Below, in pieces: positions 1 through 8,047 of a stretch of DNA of 64,000 bases. The DNA comes from an uncultured Flavobacteriales bacterium. Lineage in GTDB: Bacteria > Bacteroidota > Bacteroidia > Flavobacteriales_E > Vicingaceae. Under the pieces are notes generated by a model. The model had not been told where the DNA came from. It was given only the letters and a program-made list of their open reading frames with translations, and made no database searches. The position numbers and the translations under genes were made by a program. The stretch is from assembly GCA_937901255.1 (NCBI GenBank), contig CALCHN010000046.1, positions 1 to 64,000 on the forward strand, given 5' to 3'. The stretch's first letter is position 1. The number at the start of each line of letters is the position of its first letter.

Positions 1-1009
1 TAGTACCAGTAATTAAAGTATTAAGGTTAATAGAACCAGCGGCAGCACAAATAGGCGAAGGATTGGTCCAAGCCGGATTAACATCAGGGCGAACGGTAAT
101 GGTATGTGTTTGTGTTTCCTGACAAGGAGCAGTACCCACGGTATAAGTTACGGATTGTGTACCACTTGCAGGATTGAAAGTAGAGCCAGAAACACCAGTT
201 CCACTCCACGTTCCACCAGCTGTACCTGTTACTAAACTATTAAGATTAATAGATCCAGCAGCAGCACAGATAGGTGATGGGTTCGTCCAAGAGGCTGATT
301 GTGTAGGGCATGCCACTGTTACTGAGATATCATCTACAAAATATCTAATTGTTCCTTCTGAACCACTAACAGAAGTTGTAGTTGTAGCTCCGTCAGTGAA
401 GAAGTTTCCAAAAGAAAAATAACGTAATCCCGCCACGGTAGGTGTAAAAGTAAAAGATATTAAAGTCCAACCTGTTTTATTAGTAATTGGAGTACCTGTG
501 TAATGCACGTCAGGAGTTGTTACCCATACACACATACTACCTGTGTTTTGTCTAGTTGTGGTAAATTTAAAACCAATATTGCTAGTAGCTCTATTTGATT
601 TATCTGCTAAAGAGACATACGCACTTACGTTGTATGTTGTACCCACTGTTAGAGGAGTTGATAACTCTCCTTGTAAGTATTCTCTATAAGGAGTACACCC
701 ACCAGAACCGTAAACAACTATGTTGGTCATGGCATTTCCTGTTCTAGGCATTTGATTACCAGGTGATGAAGCATCTGTTGACAATGGGTGGCAATAGCAT
801 GAAGTTGACAAGCTTGTATGGAAAATATCAGTACTACCATTATTTGGATAATCCCAATTTGCAATAGCGTTGGTAAACTGCCCTTCGCTTGTGTACCATG
901 AACATTGTAAATTTGCTAAATTTACATTTTCAAAACTCGGGTTTAATACTAAATTTTGACCAAAACAAAGTGATGGAGCTAATAGTAAAAGTAAAAATAT
1001 TTTTTTCAT
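1..1009 (-). CDS. Secreted repeat protein, N-terminal part (runs off left edge)
   Basis: An open frame of 336 codons starts with ATG at 1009 and leaves the window at its left edge, so the C-terminus is unseen. It opens with a signal peptide (MKKIFLLLLLAPSLCFG, then QN) followed by LVLNPSFEN, a common opening of secreted Bacteroidota proteins. Residues 241-313 form a 73-residue Ig-like repeat starting WTNPSPICAAAGSINL, and a second copy starts at 314. The repeats closely match those of the protein encoded at 1544-3544. I infer an exported T9SS cargo or adhesin; a sorting domain should lie beyond the edge. The substrate is unknown. Confidence 0.8.
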   Translation of the reverse strand, partial: MKKIFLLLLLAPSLCFGQNLVLNPSFENVNLANLQCSWYTSEGQFTNAIANWDYPNNGSTDIFHTSLSTSCYCHPLSTDASSPGNQMPRTGNAMTNIVVYGSGGCTPYREYLQGELSTPLTVGTTYNVSAYVSLADKSNRATSNIGFKFTTTRQNTGSMCVWVTTPDVHYTGTPITNKTGWTLISFTFTPTVAGLRYFSFGNFFTDGATTTTSVSGSEGTIRYFVDDISVTVACPTQSASWTNPSPICAAAGSINLNSLVTGTAGGTWSGTGVSGSTFNPASGTQSVTYTVGTAPCQETQTHTITVRPDVNPAWTNPSPICAAAGSINLNTLITGT

Positions 1010-1016
1010 AATGAAA

Positions 1017-1481
1017 TTAAAAGGTTAAAATCGTATTTTTTGAATCTGTATAGTTATTCTCAATGAAACTAGATAAAACTATAGTAATGTCACTTTTGTT
1101 TGACAAAGAGGGTAATGAGTAAAAATGTATAGATTGAATATTCCCTTGTTCATCAATGATTATCTCTCCATTTGATTGTTGTATTATTGTCTCAACGTCT
1201 GGAAAGTTAGTTGGAGTTTTTATTTCTACAACAGAAAAAAGTTTCGTGTCTAGTTCTACTCCATTTACGATTGAAGTTCTTTTAACGAGTTGGTTATCTT
1301 TGAATTTTTCAATTCTAACTAGTTTATCATTAAAATCATAATAGTTCCATGTGCCTTGTTTCATGCCATTAGCATCTATTATTTCTGTTTTTGGATTTCC
1401 ATTTTCATGATACTCAGTTTTAAATTGAGCAAATAATGAACTTGGAATAATAACTAATAAAATAAAATATAATCTCTTCAT
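1017..1481 (-). CDS. Small secreted MORN/YwqK-like protein
   Basis: A 154-residue protein with a signal peptide (cleavage probably after LFAQ, near residue 19). Residues 20-75 hold toxin-antitoxin YwqK/MORN-variant strands of the kind YHENGNPKTEI and KQGTWNYYDFNDKLV, which form short beta hairpins. The C-terminal half has no motif I recognise. It lies 7 bases upstream of the large secreted protein at 1-1009 on the same strand, so the two are probably co-transcribed. The name YwqK is a family label only: nothing here shows antitoxin activity. Function unknown; an envelope or surface role is inferred from the signal peptide. Confidence 0.75.
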   Translation of the reverse strand: MKRLYFILLVIIPSSLFAQFKTEYHENGNPKTEIIDANGMKQGTWNYYDFNDKLVRIEKFKDNQLVKRTSIVNGVELDTKLFSVVEIKTPTNFPDVETIIQQSNGEIIIDEQGNIQSIHFYSLPSLSNKSDITIVLSSFIENNYTDSKNTILTF

Positions 1482-1543
1482 AAAAATTTGGGTTATTAAT
1501 TTTTCAAATGTAAATTAAATATTACTTACAAACAAATGTATAA

Positions 1544-3544
1544 TTACTTCAACAAAGTAACCGTACCTTTTTTTAAGTATTCTTTTTTGTCTTTTCCTGT
1601 TGCTTTAATTATGTAATAATAGGTCCCTGAAGGAACTTCACTGCCTGAAGAGTTTTCACCATTCCATTTTCCATCTAAATTATCCCATGAGTAAATATTT
1701 AGTCCCCATCTATTATAAATTTCTACATTAATGGTTGCTATATTAATTCCGTCTACAGTAAAAAAATCATTTTTACCATCTCCATTTGGAGTAAAAACAT
1801 TAGGAATAATTAAGCTTGATTCATCTAAAACTTCAATAGTAAGTGTTGTGGTGTCAGAACAAAATCCATCGGTTGCAACAAGTGTAACTACATAATTTCC
1901 TTCTGTATCAAAAGTTTGAGTTGGGTTACTTATAGAATCATTATTGCCATTATTAAAATCCCACCAATAACTGCTTGCTCCTGAGCTGTTATTAGTGAAA
2001 TTAACTACTAATGGTGTTGAACCACTTGAAGGATTTGCTGTAAACTGAGCAACAACTTCTCTAATTAAAACAGAATTAGTTTGAGTTTCGGCACACATAC
2101 CATTGCCAACAGTATAAGTTAAAGAAACCATTGTGCCACCTAACCCTGATGGATTGAATAGGTTCCCGTTTACACCTGTTCCGCTCCAAGTTCCCCCTGT
2201 GGTTCCGGTAACAAAATTGTTTAAATCTATAATTCCATTAGAAACACATAAATACATTGGATTTGTCCAACTAGGATCAACATTTTGAATTACCTGTATA
2301 GTGTGAGATTCTGTTTCTAAACAAGGAGAACTACCAACAGTATAAGTAATGGTTTGAGTTCCGGCTGATGGATTAAACATGTTTCCACTAACTCCTGTTC
2401 CACTCCAAGTTCCTCCTGTTGTTCCGGTAACTAGGTTGTCTAAGTTTATGGAGCCTGCTGCTTCACAAATGGTATCGGGAGCATTCCAATTAGGATTTAC
2501 ATCAGGGTTTACATAAATGGTTTGTGTTAATGATTCCTGACAAGGTGCTGTGCCTACTGTATAGGTAATTGCTTGTGTGCCGAAGGATGGGTCGAAAGTG
2601 TTTCCTGTAACTCCATTACCACTCCAACTTCCACCAGTTGTTCCTGTTATTAAGTTGTTAAGGTTTATATTTCCACTAGCTTCGCAAATGGTGTCAGATG
2701 CGTTCCATGTAGCATCAACTGTTGGGGTTACGGTTACAGTTACTGCAACACAAGTAGAATTATTACAAGACCCCTCTGCTCTTACATAATAAGTAGTAGT
2801 GGTAGTAGGAGAAACGGTTATTGTGTCTCCTACTGCTACTGGGGTACCTCCACAACTACCAGTGTACCAATGCCAGTCAGCTCCTGGTTCAAGACTACCG
2901 CCATTAACATGTAAGTTTGTGGTGTCTCCACATACAATAGACGAAGGAGTTGCTGAAGCACTATCTGCTGCTGTAGATCCAGTGCAGCAGTTGTAATACA
3001 TTTCTATTCGTCCAATACTACCACTGTTTTCACTCCATATATTTGCCATTTGTTGAGTGGATAAATTGGCTTGCATGCCACTTCTGTATAAAGTAACTGG
3101 ATTTCCAAGAATATTACTAACATATTGTATTCCGTCATAACTATTTACCATTCCAGAGCCACGAGCCCCGTAAATGCCAATTATGTCTCCAGCATTAACA
3201 GGTATGTTGCATGGGATAATGCTATTTGGAACATAGTTAGCTATATAGAATAATGATGTGAAATTGTTTGTTGTTCCTGCGAAGGCTGGAGGAGCACCTG
3301 CTGTAAACCTAACAACTTCTATGTTCTGAGAAGCTGTTGAAGCACTTGTAGGTATGTAAAGTCCACAAATGGTAAAATTAACAGGAGCAGTAAAATAATA
3401 CCCTCTAACCATACTGCTAAAAGTGGTGCTTTGAGGACCTATTGGCATTAAAGTTCCTTGTGAGTAAAGGTTTCCTAATAGCAAAGTGCCAATAGCAAAA
3501 GTTAACATTATTTTTTTTGAAAAAGTGGTAAAAATAGTTTTCAT
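1544..3544 (-). CDS. T9SS cargo with Ig-like repeats, PKD domain and type B sorting domain
   Basis: A 666-residue exported protein. A signal peptide occupies about residues 1-29. The middle carries three Ig-like repeats of about 70 residues (starting WNASDTICEASG, WNAPDTICEAAG and WTNPMYLCVSNG), each with a TGTTGG(T/S)WSG(T/N)GV core. A PKD domain follows (about 500-572, WWDFNNG and GNYVVTLVATDG). The last 90 residues are the gliding-motility-associated type B sorting domain: IPNVFTPNGDGKNDFF, then EIYNRWG, then VPSGTYYYIIKATG. This domain directs secretion through the type IX system and surface retention. The repeats match the neighbouring protein at 1-1009. I infer an adhesin or surface-layer component. 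Confidence 0.88.
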   Translation of the reverse strand: MKTIFTTFSKKIMLTFAIGTLLLGNLYSQGTLMPIGPQSTTFSSMVRGYYFTAPVNFTICGLYIPTSASTASQNIEVVRFTAGAPPAFAGTTNNFTSLFYIANYVPNSIIPCNIPVNAGDIIGIYGARGSGMVNSYDGIQYVSNILGNPVTLYRSGMQANLSTQQMANIWSENSGSIGRIEMYYNCCTGSTAADSASATPSSIVCGDTTNLHVNGGSLEPGADWHWYTGSCGGTPVAVGDTITVSPTTTTTYYVRAEGSCNNSTCVAVTVTVTPTVDATWNASDTICEASGNINLNNLITGTTGGSWSGNGVTGNTFDPSFGTQAITYTVGTAPCQESLTQTIYVNPDVNPNWNAPDTICEAAGSINLDNLVTGTTGGTWSGTGVSGNMFNPSAGTQTITYTVGSSPCLETESHTIQVIQNVDPSWTNPMYLCVSNGIIDLNNFVTGTTGGTWSGTGVNGNLFNPSGLGGTMVSLTYTVGNGMCAETQTNSVLIREVVAQFTANPSSGSTPLVVNFTNNSSGASSYWWDFNNGNNDSISNPTQTFDTEGNYVVTLVATDGFCSDTTTLTIEVLDESSLIIPNVFTPNGDGKNDFFTVDGINIATINVEIYNRWGLNIYSWDNLDGKWNGENSSGSEVPSGTYYYIIKATGKDKKEYLKKGTVTLLK

Positions 3545-3575
3545 CTGTTTTGTTAATTTACAATGTTTTTTTTGA

Positions 3576-4061
3576 TTACTTAGCTTCTAAACCGTTGTTG
3601 TAGGTTTTTTCAATTAAATTTCCTTTTTCATCCCAAAATTTCCATTTACCATGTTTAAGTCCCAGTTTAGTTATTTTCCCTTCTTGAAATTTTTTTCCGT
3701 TTGATAAATAATATACAGCCTCTCCTGTATCATAATTTTCTTCAGAACTAACTTGTTTATTAGTATGATAGCTCTTCCAAGTGCCAGTTCTTTTTCCTTT
3801 TTCAAAATAAGTTACAGCTTGTATGTTGCCATTCTCATAATAAAACGTCCACTTCCCATCTTTTAATAAAACTTTTTCTCCAAGTTGAATGGGAGTGTCG
3901 GAAACACCATTAATGTACTCATCATTTTCATTGTAAATTCCTTCAACAGTATTGCCCTCAATGTATGTTGTGCCATTTTCATAAGTTTTAATAACTTTGT
4001 TTTGTGCCGATAGTTGAATTGCTAAAGCAAAGAAAAATATAAGAATGTGTATTTGTTTCAT
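3576..4061 (-). CDS. Small secreted MORN/YwqK-like protein
   Basis: A 161-residue protein with a signal peptide (MKQIHILIFFFALAIQLSAQ). Several MORN/YwqK-type hairpins follow, for example KDGKWTFYYENGNIQAVTYF, KRTGTWKSYHTNKQ and LKHGKWKFWDEKGNLI. It sits 31 bases upstream of the 666-residue T9SS cargo gene on the same strand, so an operon is likely. The pairing repeats the arrangement of the MORN-like gene at 1017-1481 with its large neighbour, though with the opposite order relative to the partner. Function unknown; export and a repeat-rich beta fold are what the sequence shows. Confidence 0.78.
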   Translation of the reverse strand: MKQIHILIFFFALAIQLSAQNKVIKTYENGTTYIEGNTVEGIYNENDEYINGVSDTPIQLGEKVLLKDGKWTFYYENGNIQAVTYFEKGKRTGTWKSYHTNKQVSSEENYDTGEAVYYLSNGKKFQEGKITKLGLKHGKWKFWDEKGNLIEKTYNNGLEAK

Positions 4062-4131
4062 TTCAATTTTTTTTTAATCTATAGGCAATAGACGAAGCTT
4101 GTAGTTATAATGTTGCATCAAAAAAATAAAA

Positions 4132-4983
4132 ATGATATTAAAAAATAAAGAGCTGACTAACAATTTAATAACTAGACCAATTCTGTTGGATGCTGGATTT
4201 AAACCTACAAAAAAGCCTAAGCCAATAGTAATTTTTGCTCATGGATTTAAAGGATTTAAGGATTGGGGGCATTTTAATGATGTGATGGATTTTTTCATTT
4301 CAAACGAATGTGTTTTTGTAAAGTTTAATTTTTCTCATAATGGAGGAACTGCTGAGCAGCCCATAGATTTTCCGGATTTGGAAGCTTTTGGGAAAAACAC
4401 TATTACTAAAGAGTTGAATGATGTTTCGCATATTTTAGATTGGATACATACAACAGAAGAACTACCTAAGGAAGAATTAGATATTAACGACATTACCTTA
4501 ATAGGACACAGTAGAGGCGGTGGAATAGCAATGTTGGCAGCAAGCATGGATAATAGAATTAAAAAAATTATTACTTGGGCTGCCATTAGTGATTTTGAAA
4601 GAAGGTTGCCACCAGATTTATCCGAATGGAAAGCTAAAGGAGTGGTTTATATTGAAAATGCTCGTACAAAGCAACAAATGCCCATGTATTACTCTTTTGT
4701 AGAAGATTTATTTGCCAATAAGAATACATATAATATAGAAAATGCCATAAAAAAAGCCAATCAGCCACATTTAATTATTCATGGAGATAATGATTTAACA
4801 GTTCATATAGAAGAAGCTAAAGAGCTTAATGAGTGGAACGAAAATGCTGATTTGAAAATAATTACTGGAGCTAATCATACCTTTGATATTAGTCATCCTC
4901 ATAAAGCAGAACAACTTTCTGAAGCGGCTAAAAAAGTGTTAACGTATTCATTAGCATTTATAAATAAAAAAATATTTATTTAA
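4132..4983 (+). CDS. Alpha/beta hydrolase, dienelactone-hydrolase/peptidase S9-like
   Basis: A 283-residue cytoplasmic protein with no signal peptide. It shows the alpha/beta hydrolase pattern: oxyanion-hole region PIVIFAHGFKGFKDWG (about residues 31-46), nucleophile elbow GHSRGGG (Ser near 126), acid region IIHGDNDLTVHIEEA (Asp near 220) and catalytic His in GANHTFD near the C-terminus. This fits a serine hydrolase acting on an ester or amide; the substrate cannot be told. It stands alone, divergent from the MORN-like gene at 3576-4061, and is followed by the tRNA pair. There is no Shine-Dalgarno sequence, which is normal for this genome. Confidence 0.85.
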   Translation: MILKNKELTNNLITRPILLDAGFKPTKKPKPIVIFAHGFKGFKDWGHFNDVMDFFISNECVFVKFNFSHNGGTAEQPIDFPDLEAFGKNTITKELNDVSHILDWIHTTEELPKEELDINDITLIGHSRGGGIAMLAASMDNRIKKIITWAAISDFERRLPPDLSEWKAKGVVYIENARTKQQMPMYYSFVEDLFANKNTYNIENAIKKANQPHLIIHGDNDLTVHIEEAKELNEWNENADLKIITGANHTFDISHPHKAEQLSEAAKKVLTYSLAFINKKIFI

Positions 4984-4997
4984 TAGGATTAAAAATT

Positions 4998-5026
4998 TTG
5001 TAGAAATAAAAAAATATCTATTTTTG
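4998..5026 (+). promoter_or_regulatory. Bacteroidota-type promoter for the tRNA-Gly/tRNA-Leu unit
   Basis: TTG at 4998-5000 and TATTTTTG at 5019-5026 are 18 bases apart, close to the Bacteroidota consensus TTG-N19-TAnnTTTG recognised by the unusual housekeeping sigma factor of this phylum. Transcription would start about 40 bases before the tRNA-Gly gene at 5074. Confidence 0.6.
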
Positions 5027-5073
5027 CATTCCTTTTTTAAGGGATGTTCTTTAAAGCATATCAATACAATTAA

Positions 5074-5146
<73 letters not shown>

Positions 5147-5165
5147 CATTTAAGTTAAGATAGTT

Positions 5166-5249
5166 GCTTGAGTGGTGGAATTGGTAGACACGCAAGACTT
5201 AAAATCTTGTGCCCATTAGGGCGTGCGGGTTCAAGTCCCGCCTCGAGTA
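5166..5249 (+). tRNA. tRNA-Leu (anticodon TAA)
   Basis: An 84-nt class II tRNA. The acceptor strand GCTTGAG pairs with CTCGAGT (two G-T wobbles), with discriminator A. The D-arm contains GGTGGAATTGGTAGACAC. The anticodon stem CAAGA/TCTTG encloses loop CTTAAAA with anticodon TAA. A long variable arm (TGCCCATTAGGGCG) precedes the T-arm GCGGG-TTCAAGT-CCCGC. CCA is not encoded. It lies 19 bases after tRNA-Gly and shares its promoter. Confidence 0.96.
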
Positions 5250-5251
5250 CA

Positions 5252-5287
5252 AAAAAGCTCATAATCAGATGATTATGAGCTTTTTTT
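5252..5287 (+). terminator. Rho-independent terminator after the tRNA genes, probably bidirectional
   Basis: A perfect 12-bp stem (AGCTCATAATCA at 5256-5267 with TGATTATGAGCT at 5270-5281) has a two-base loop, is flanked by an A run on the left and followed by seven Ts. It can end the tRNA transcript on the plus strand and the convergent T9SS cargo gene (stop at 5329) on the minus strand. Confidence 0.85.
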
Positions 5288-5328
5288 GTTTGTAATGATT
5301 ATGGTAATTTAATTGATTTAGTCTTACA

Positions 5329-6567
5329 TTACCTCCACAACTTTTCAGTAAGTACACTTCCATCTTTAAACAAAGCTTGAACAATGTATAATCCTTTTGG
5401 CTGATTTTCTAAAGAAACAATATAGCTATTATTGTTATTATTTTCATTAAAGACAATTTTACCAGTAATATCATAAACAGTAACGGTTGTTAAAATTTGG
5501 TTTGGAGAAATAATTTGGTAGTTACCGTTTCCGAAATGTTGTAGGGTTAATTCATTTTTTTCTATATTTTCAATAGCAGTTGTAACACTTGGAGAAACTA
5601 AAACAGTAATGTTTTTAGAGCTTTGTTCCGTACAGTTGTTATTCGAAGAGTTTAACTCAATAGTATAATCGCCAACTGAAGTGTAGGTATAGTTGGGGTG
5701 AGTAGCTGTTGAATTTCCTCCATCACCAAAATCCCAATAATAACTAGCAGCATTTTGAGATTGGTTAGTGATATTGACAATACCTCCTTCACTTAAATAA
5801 ACGGTGTCATTAGCTAAATCAAAATCAGCGATGATTGGTGCGGGAGTGTTTATAGTAATATTCGTTTCGTCAAAAATTCCTTTATTAAAACTTCTTACTA
5901 AATACGTTTGAGCAGGTAAGTTATTAATGTGTACAGAATCGGTAGTTGCACTTCCAGCATATATAATAGTATTAGAAAGGTCAAGAATTTCGTAATCCCA
6001 ATTGGTATTGCCGTGTTTTATTAAATCTATTGTCCCGTCAGCACTGTTAAAACAAGATTCGTCAGTAGCATTTACAGAAAATGGTGTAGAAATATTAAAA
6101 GTAAAAGTAGCTACTTCTTGCTGCTGATTAAGTGTAAACACAATAGAAGTATCTCCTAAAATAGTATAGTGGGTGTTAGATGAGATTTCTGTTAAACTAA
6201 CTTTGTAATTGGTGGTTAATGGAAAAACTTCCTCAATTAATAAGGTATAAGTACCCGAAGCAGGAATGTTAGTATATATAGTTACCGATTTGTCTGTAGT
6301 GTATTCAGGAAGAGCATTTATAGATAACTCTTGACCAGCAGCAATTTGTGTGTAAATAGATGGAACATTTGTGTTGGAGCTGAATAATTTCCAAGCATCG
6401 TAAGCACCATCAAAATTTTCTGTAGCACCATTATACATTCTTATAATGGTTTCATCAGTATAGTTGTTGCCACTTATTTTAAACCTAAAGGCATTGTTAT
6501 TACTAAAGCCATTTATACTTATTAATAAGAAAGAAACTGTAAGTAAATAAGAGAATAAATTTTTCAT
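5329..6567 (-). CDS. T9SS cargo with PKD domain and type A sorting domain
   Basis: A 412-residue exported protein with a signal peptide (MKNLFSYLLTVSFLLISINGFS). The N-terminal half looks like beta-sandwich sequence without a motif I can name. A PKD domain lies at about 247-325 (YYWDFGDGGNSTATHPNYTY). The C-terminus has type A T9SS features: TVTVYDITGKIVF, then QPKGLYIVQALFKDGS and LTEKLWR at the end. This predicts export through the outer membrane with processing of the tail by the T9SS sortase. The function of the body is unknown. It is monocistronic and convergent with the tRNA genes. Confidence 0.85.
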   Translation of the reverse strand: MKNLFSYLLTVSFLLISINGFSNNNAFRFKISGNNYTDETIIRMYNGATENFDGAYDAWKLFSSNTNVPSIYTQIAAGQELSINALPEYTTDKSVTIYTNIPASGTYTLLIEEVFPLTTNYKVSLTEISSNTHYTILGDTSIVFTLNQQQEVATFTFNISTPFSVNATDESCFNSADGTIDLIKHGNTNWDYEILDLSNTIIYAGSATTDSVHINNLPAQTYLVRSFNKGIFDETNITINTPAPIIADFDLANDTVYLSEGGIVNITNQSQNAASYYWDFGDGGNSTATHPNYTYTSVGDYTIELNSSNNNCTEQSSKNITVLVSPSVTTAIENIEKNELTLQHFGNGNYQIISPNQILTTVTVYDITGKIVFNENNNNNSYIVSLENQPKGLYIVQALFKDGSVLTEKLWR

Positions 6568-6827
6568 AGTTGATAATTTTAAAAATCAATGATGTAAAAG
6601 TAGTTGGTAATTATTCCTAACTAAACGGTATAAATGCTGAAATCATCATCGGTATAAACACGTACTTAGCAGGTATGTTACTAAGTGTTTTCGCTATTTA
6701 AAATCAGGTATTTTACGCTTTTTTAAGAGCTATATGTGAGCGAACTTTGGGGTATAGATTTTTAATCAAAAACAATAATGATTTGAAAATTGAAAAACTA
6801 GTAATAAACTTTAAAAGACTACACATT

Positions 6828-7280
6828 ATGAAAATGAGCATCCAACTTACTCCGTTAAAACAAGCAATTATAGCTTCTATTATCGCCATTTTACTTTTGT
6901 TTGCTACCAATAAACTTAGAGCACAATCTGTAACTAATAAAGTTACTTTTGAAACTACTCCAGAATATGTAGTAAAACAATTTACTGCAAAACATGTTCA
7001 GAATAAATTTTACTTTAAGTTTTTAATTCTAGAAAATAGAGAGGATGCAGACTATGTGTTAGAATCATCTATTGATGGGATTAATTTTAGTGAGGTAGCT
7101 ACTAAAGAAGGAGTTAAATCTCCAAATAACCAACCATTATTATACTGCTATATTGTTGATAGCAAAACTATAAGCCATAGAATTTTTAGAGTAAAAATGA
7201 TATCTAATGAAGAATTTACTTACTCTTCTTTACTAAACTTCTCTACAGAAACCCCTCAGTCTTTAGTGTTAAAGAATTAA
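6828..7280 (+). CDS. Secreted or membrane-anchored protein of unknown function
   Basis: A protein of about 150 residues. The frame is open 27 codons further upstream, but ATG at 6828 (MKMSIQLTPLKQ) places an N-terminal hydrophobic helix (AIIASIIAILLLFATN) and a cleavage-like site LRAQ where a signal peptide should be; 6834 is also possible. The rest includes the pattern DADYVLESSIDGINFSEVA, which resembles fibronectin/Ig-like segments found just before T9SS tails in many Bacteroidota proteins, but no sorting domain follows. Function unknown. It lies upstream of the response regulator at 7391. Confidence 0.65.
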   Translation: MKMSIQLTPLKQAIIASIIAILLLFATNKLRAQSVTNKVTFETTPEYVVKQFTAKHVQNKFYFKFLILENREDADYVLESSIDGINFSEVATKEGVKSPNNQPLLYCYIVDSKTISHRIFRVKMISNEEFTYSSLLNFSTETPQSLVLKN

Positions 7281-7390
7281 AATATTTTTTTGACAAAAGA
7301 TTGGTAATTTGTTAAAAAATTGTATATTGCATCACTCAATGGGTAGAAATAAGCTGCTTGTTGAGTTTTTGTTATATAATTTTTTGCATT

Positions 7391-8047
7391 ATGGCTCCTA
7401 TCAGAATTTTACTTACCGATGATCATTTAATAATTAGAAACGGCATTAAACTGATGTTGAAAAGACATAAACAATTTAAAGTAGTTGCAGAAGCAGGTTC
7501 AGGTATTGAAGCAATTAATTATTTAGATAATAATTCTAATGAAATTGATGTGGTATTAATGGACATTGATATGCCCGATATGAATGGTATTGATGCCACT
7601 AAAGTTATTGCCAATTCTTTTGAAAACATTAAAGTACTGGTGTTGTCTGTTCATAATGAAGAGCCTTATATAAAAAGTGTAATAGACGCAGGAGCTTATG
7701 GCTATGCACTTAAAGATGCCGATACCAATGAAATAATTAATGCCATTGAAACAATTGCTAGCGGAAAAAAATACTTCAGCTCAGAGGTTTCTAACATTAT
7801 GATTAATTCCTTAATGAATAAACAAAAAGAGGTAACTGTAGAGACTGATGGTTTAACTGAAAGAGAAGTAGATGTAATTAAGCTAGTAGCTTCTGGAGCA
7901 ACCAATAAAGAAGTTTCTGATAAGTTGTTTATCAGCTCAAGAACAGTAGAAACCCACAGAAGAAATATTATGGATAAATTGGGATTGAATAATTTAGCAG
8001 AACTAATTAAGTATGCAATTAAAAGAGGGTATATTAATGTTGATTAA
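7391..8047 (+). CDS. LuxR/NarL-family response regulator
   Basis: A 218-residue two-domain DNA-binding regulator. The receiver domain (about 3-120) has the acidic pair TDDH (10-11), phospho-acceptor Asp58 in VLMDIDMPDMNG and the conserved Lys in YALKDA. The C-terminal LuxR helix-turn-helix (about 152-215) reads LTEREVDVIKLVASGATNKE and SSRTVETHRRNIMDKLG. ATG at 7391 (MAPIRILLTDDH) is preferred over an upstream in-frame ATG at 7358 because receiver domains begin there. No sensor kinase is adjacent, so the signal is unknown. The stop codon overlaps the end of the convergent pseudouridine synthase gene by four bases. Confidence 0.93.
   Translation: MAPIRILLTDDHLIIRNGIKLMLKRHKQFKVVAEAGSGIEAINYLDNNSNEIDVVLMDIDMPDMNGIDATKVIANSFENIKVLVLSVHNEEPYIKSVIDAGAYGYALKDADTNEIINAIETIASGKKYFSSEVSNIMINSLMNKQKEVTVETDGLTEREVDVIKLVASGATNKEVSDKLFISSRTVETHRRNIMDKLGLNNLAELIKYAIKRGYINVD

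Noticed and set aside
174..422. Plus-strand 82-residue frame
   Set aside because: It is the shadow of the Ig-like repeat gene on the minus strand; similar shadows recur opposite the repeats at 2577-2996.
3444..3544. Lipoprotein signal for the 666-residue T9SS cargo
   Set aside because: No Cys follows the hydrophobic segment in lipobox context; the sequence LLLGNLYSQ fits ordinary signal peptidase I cleavage.
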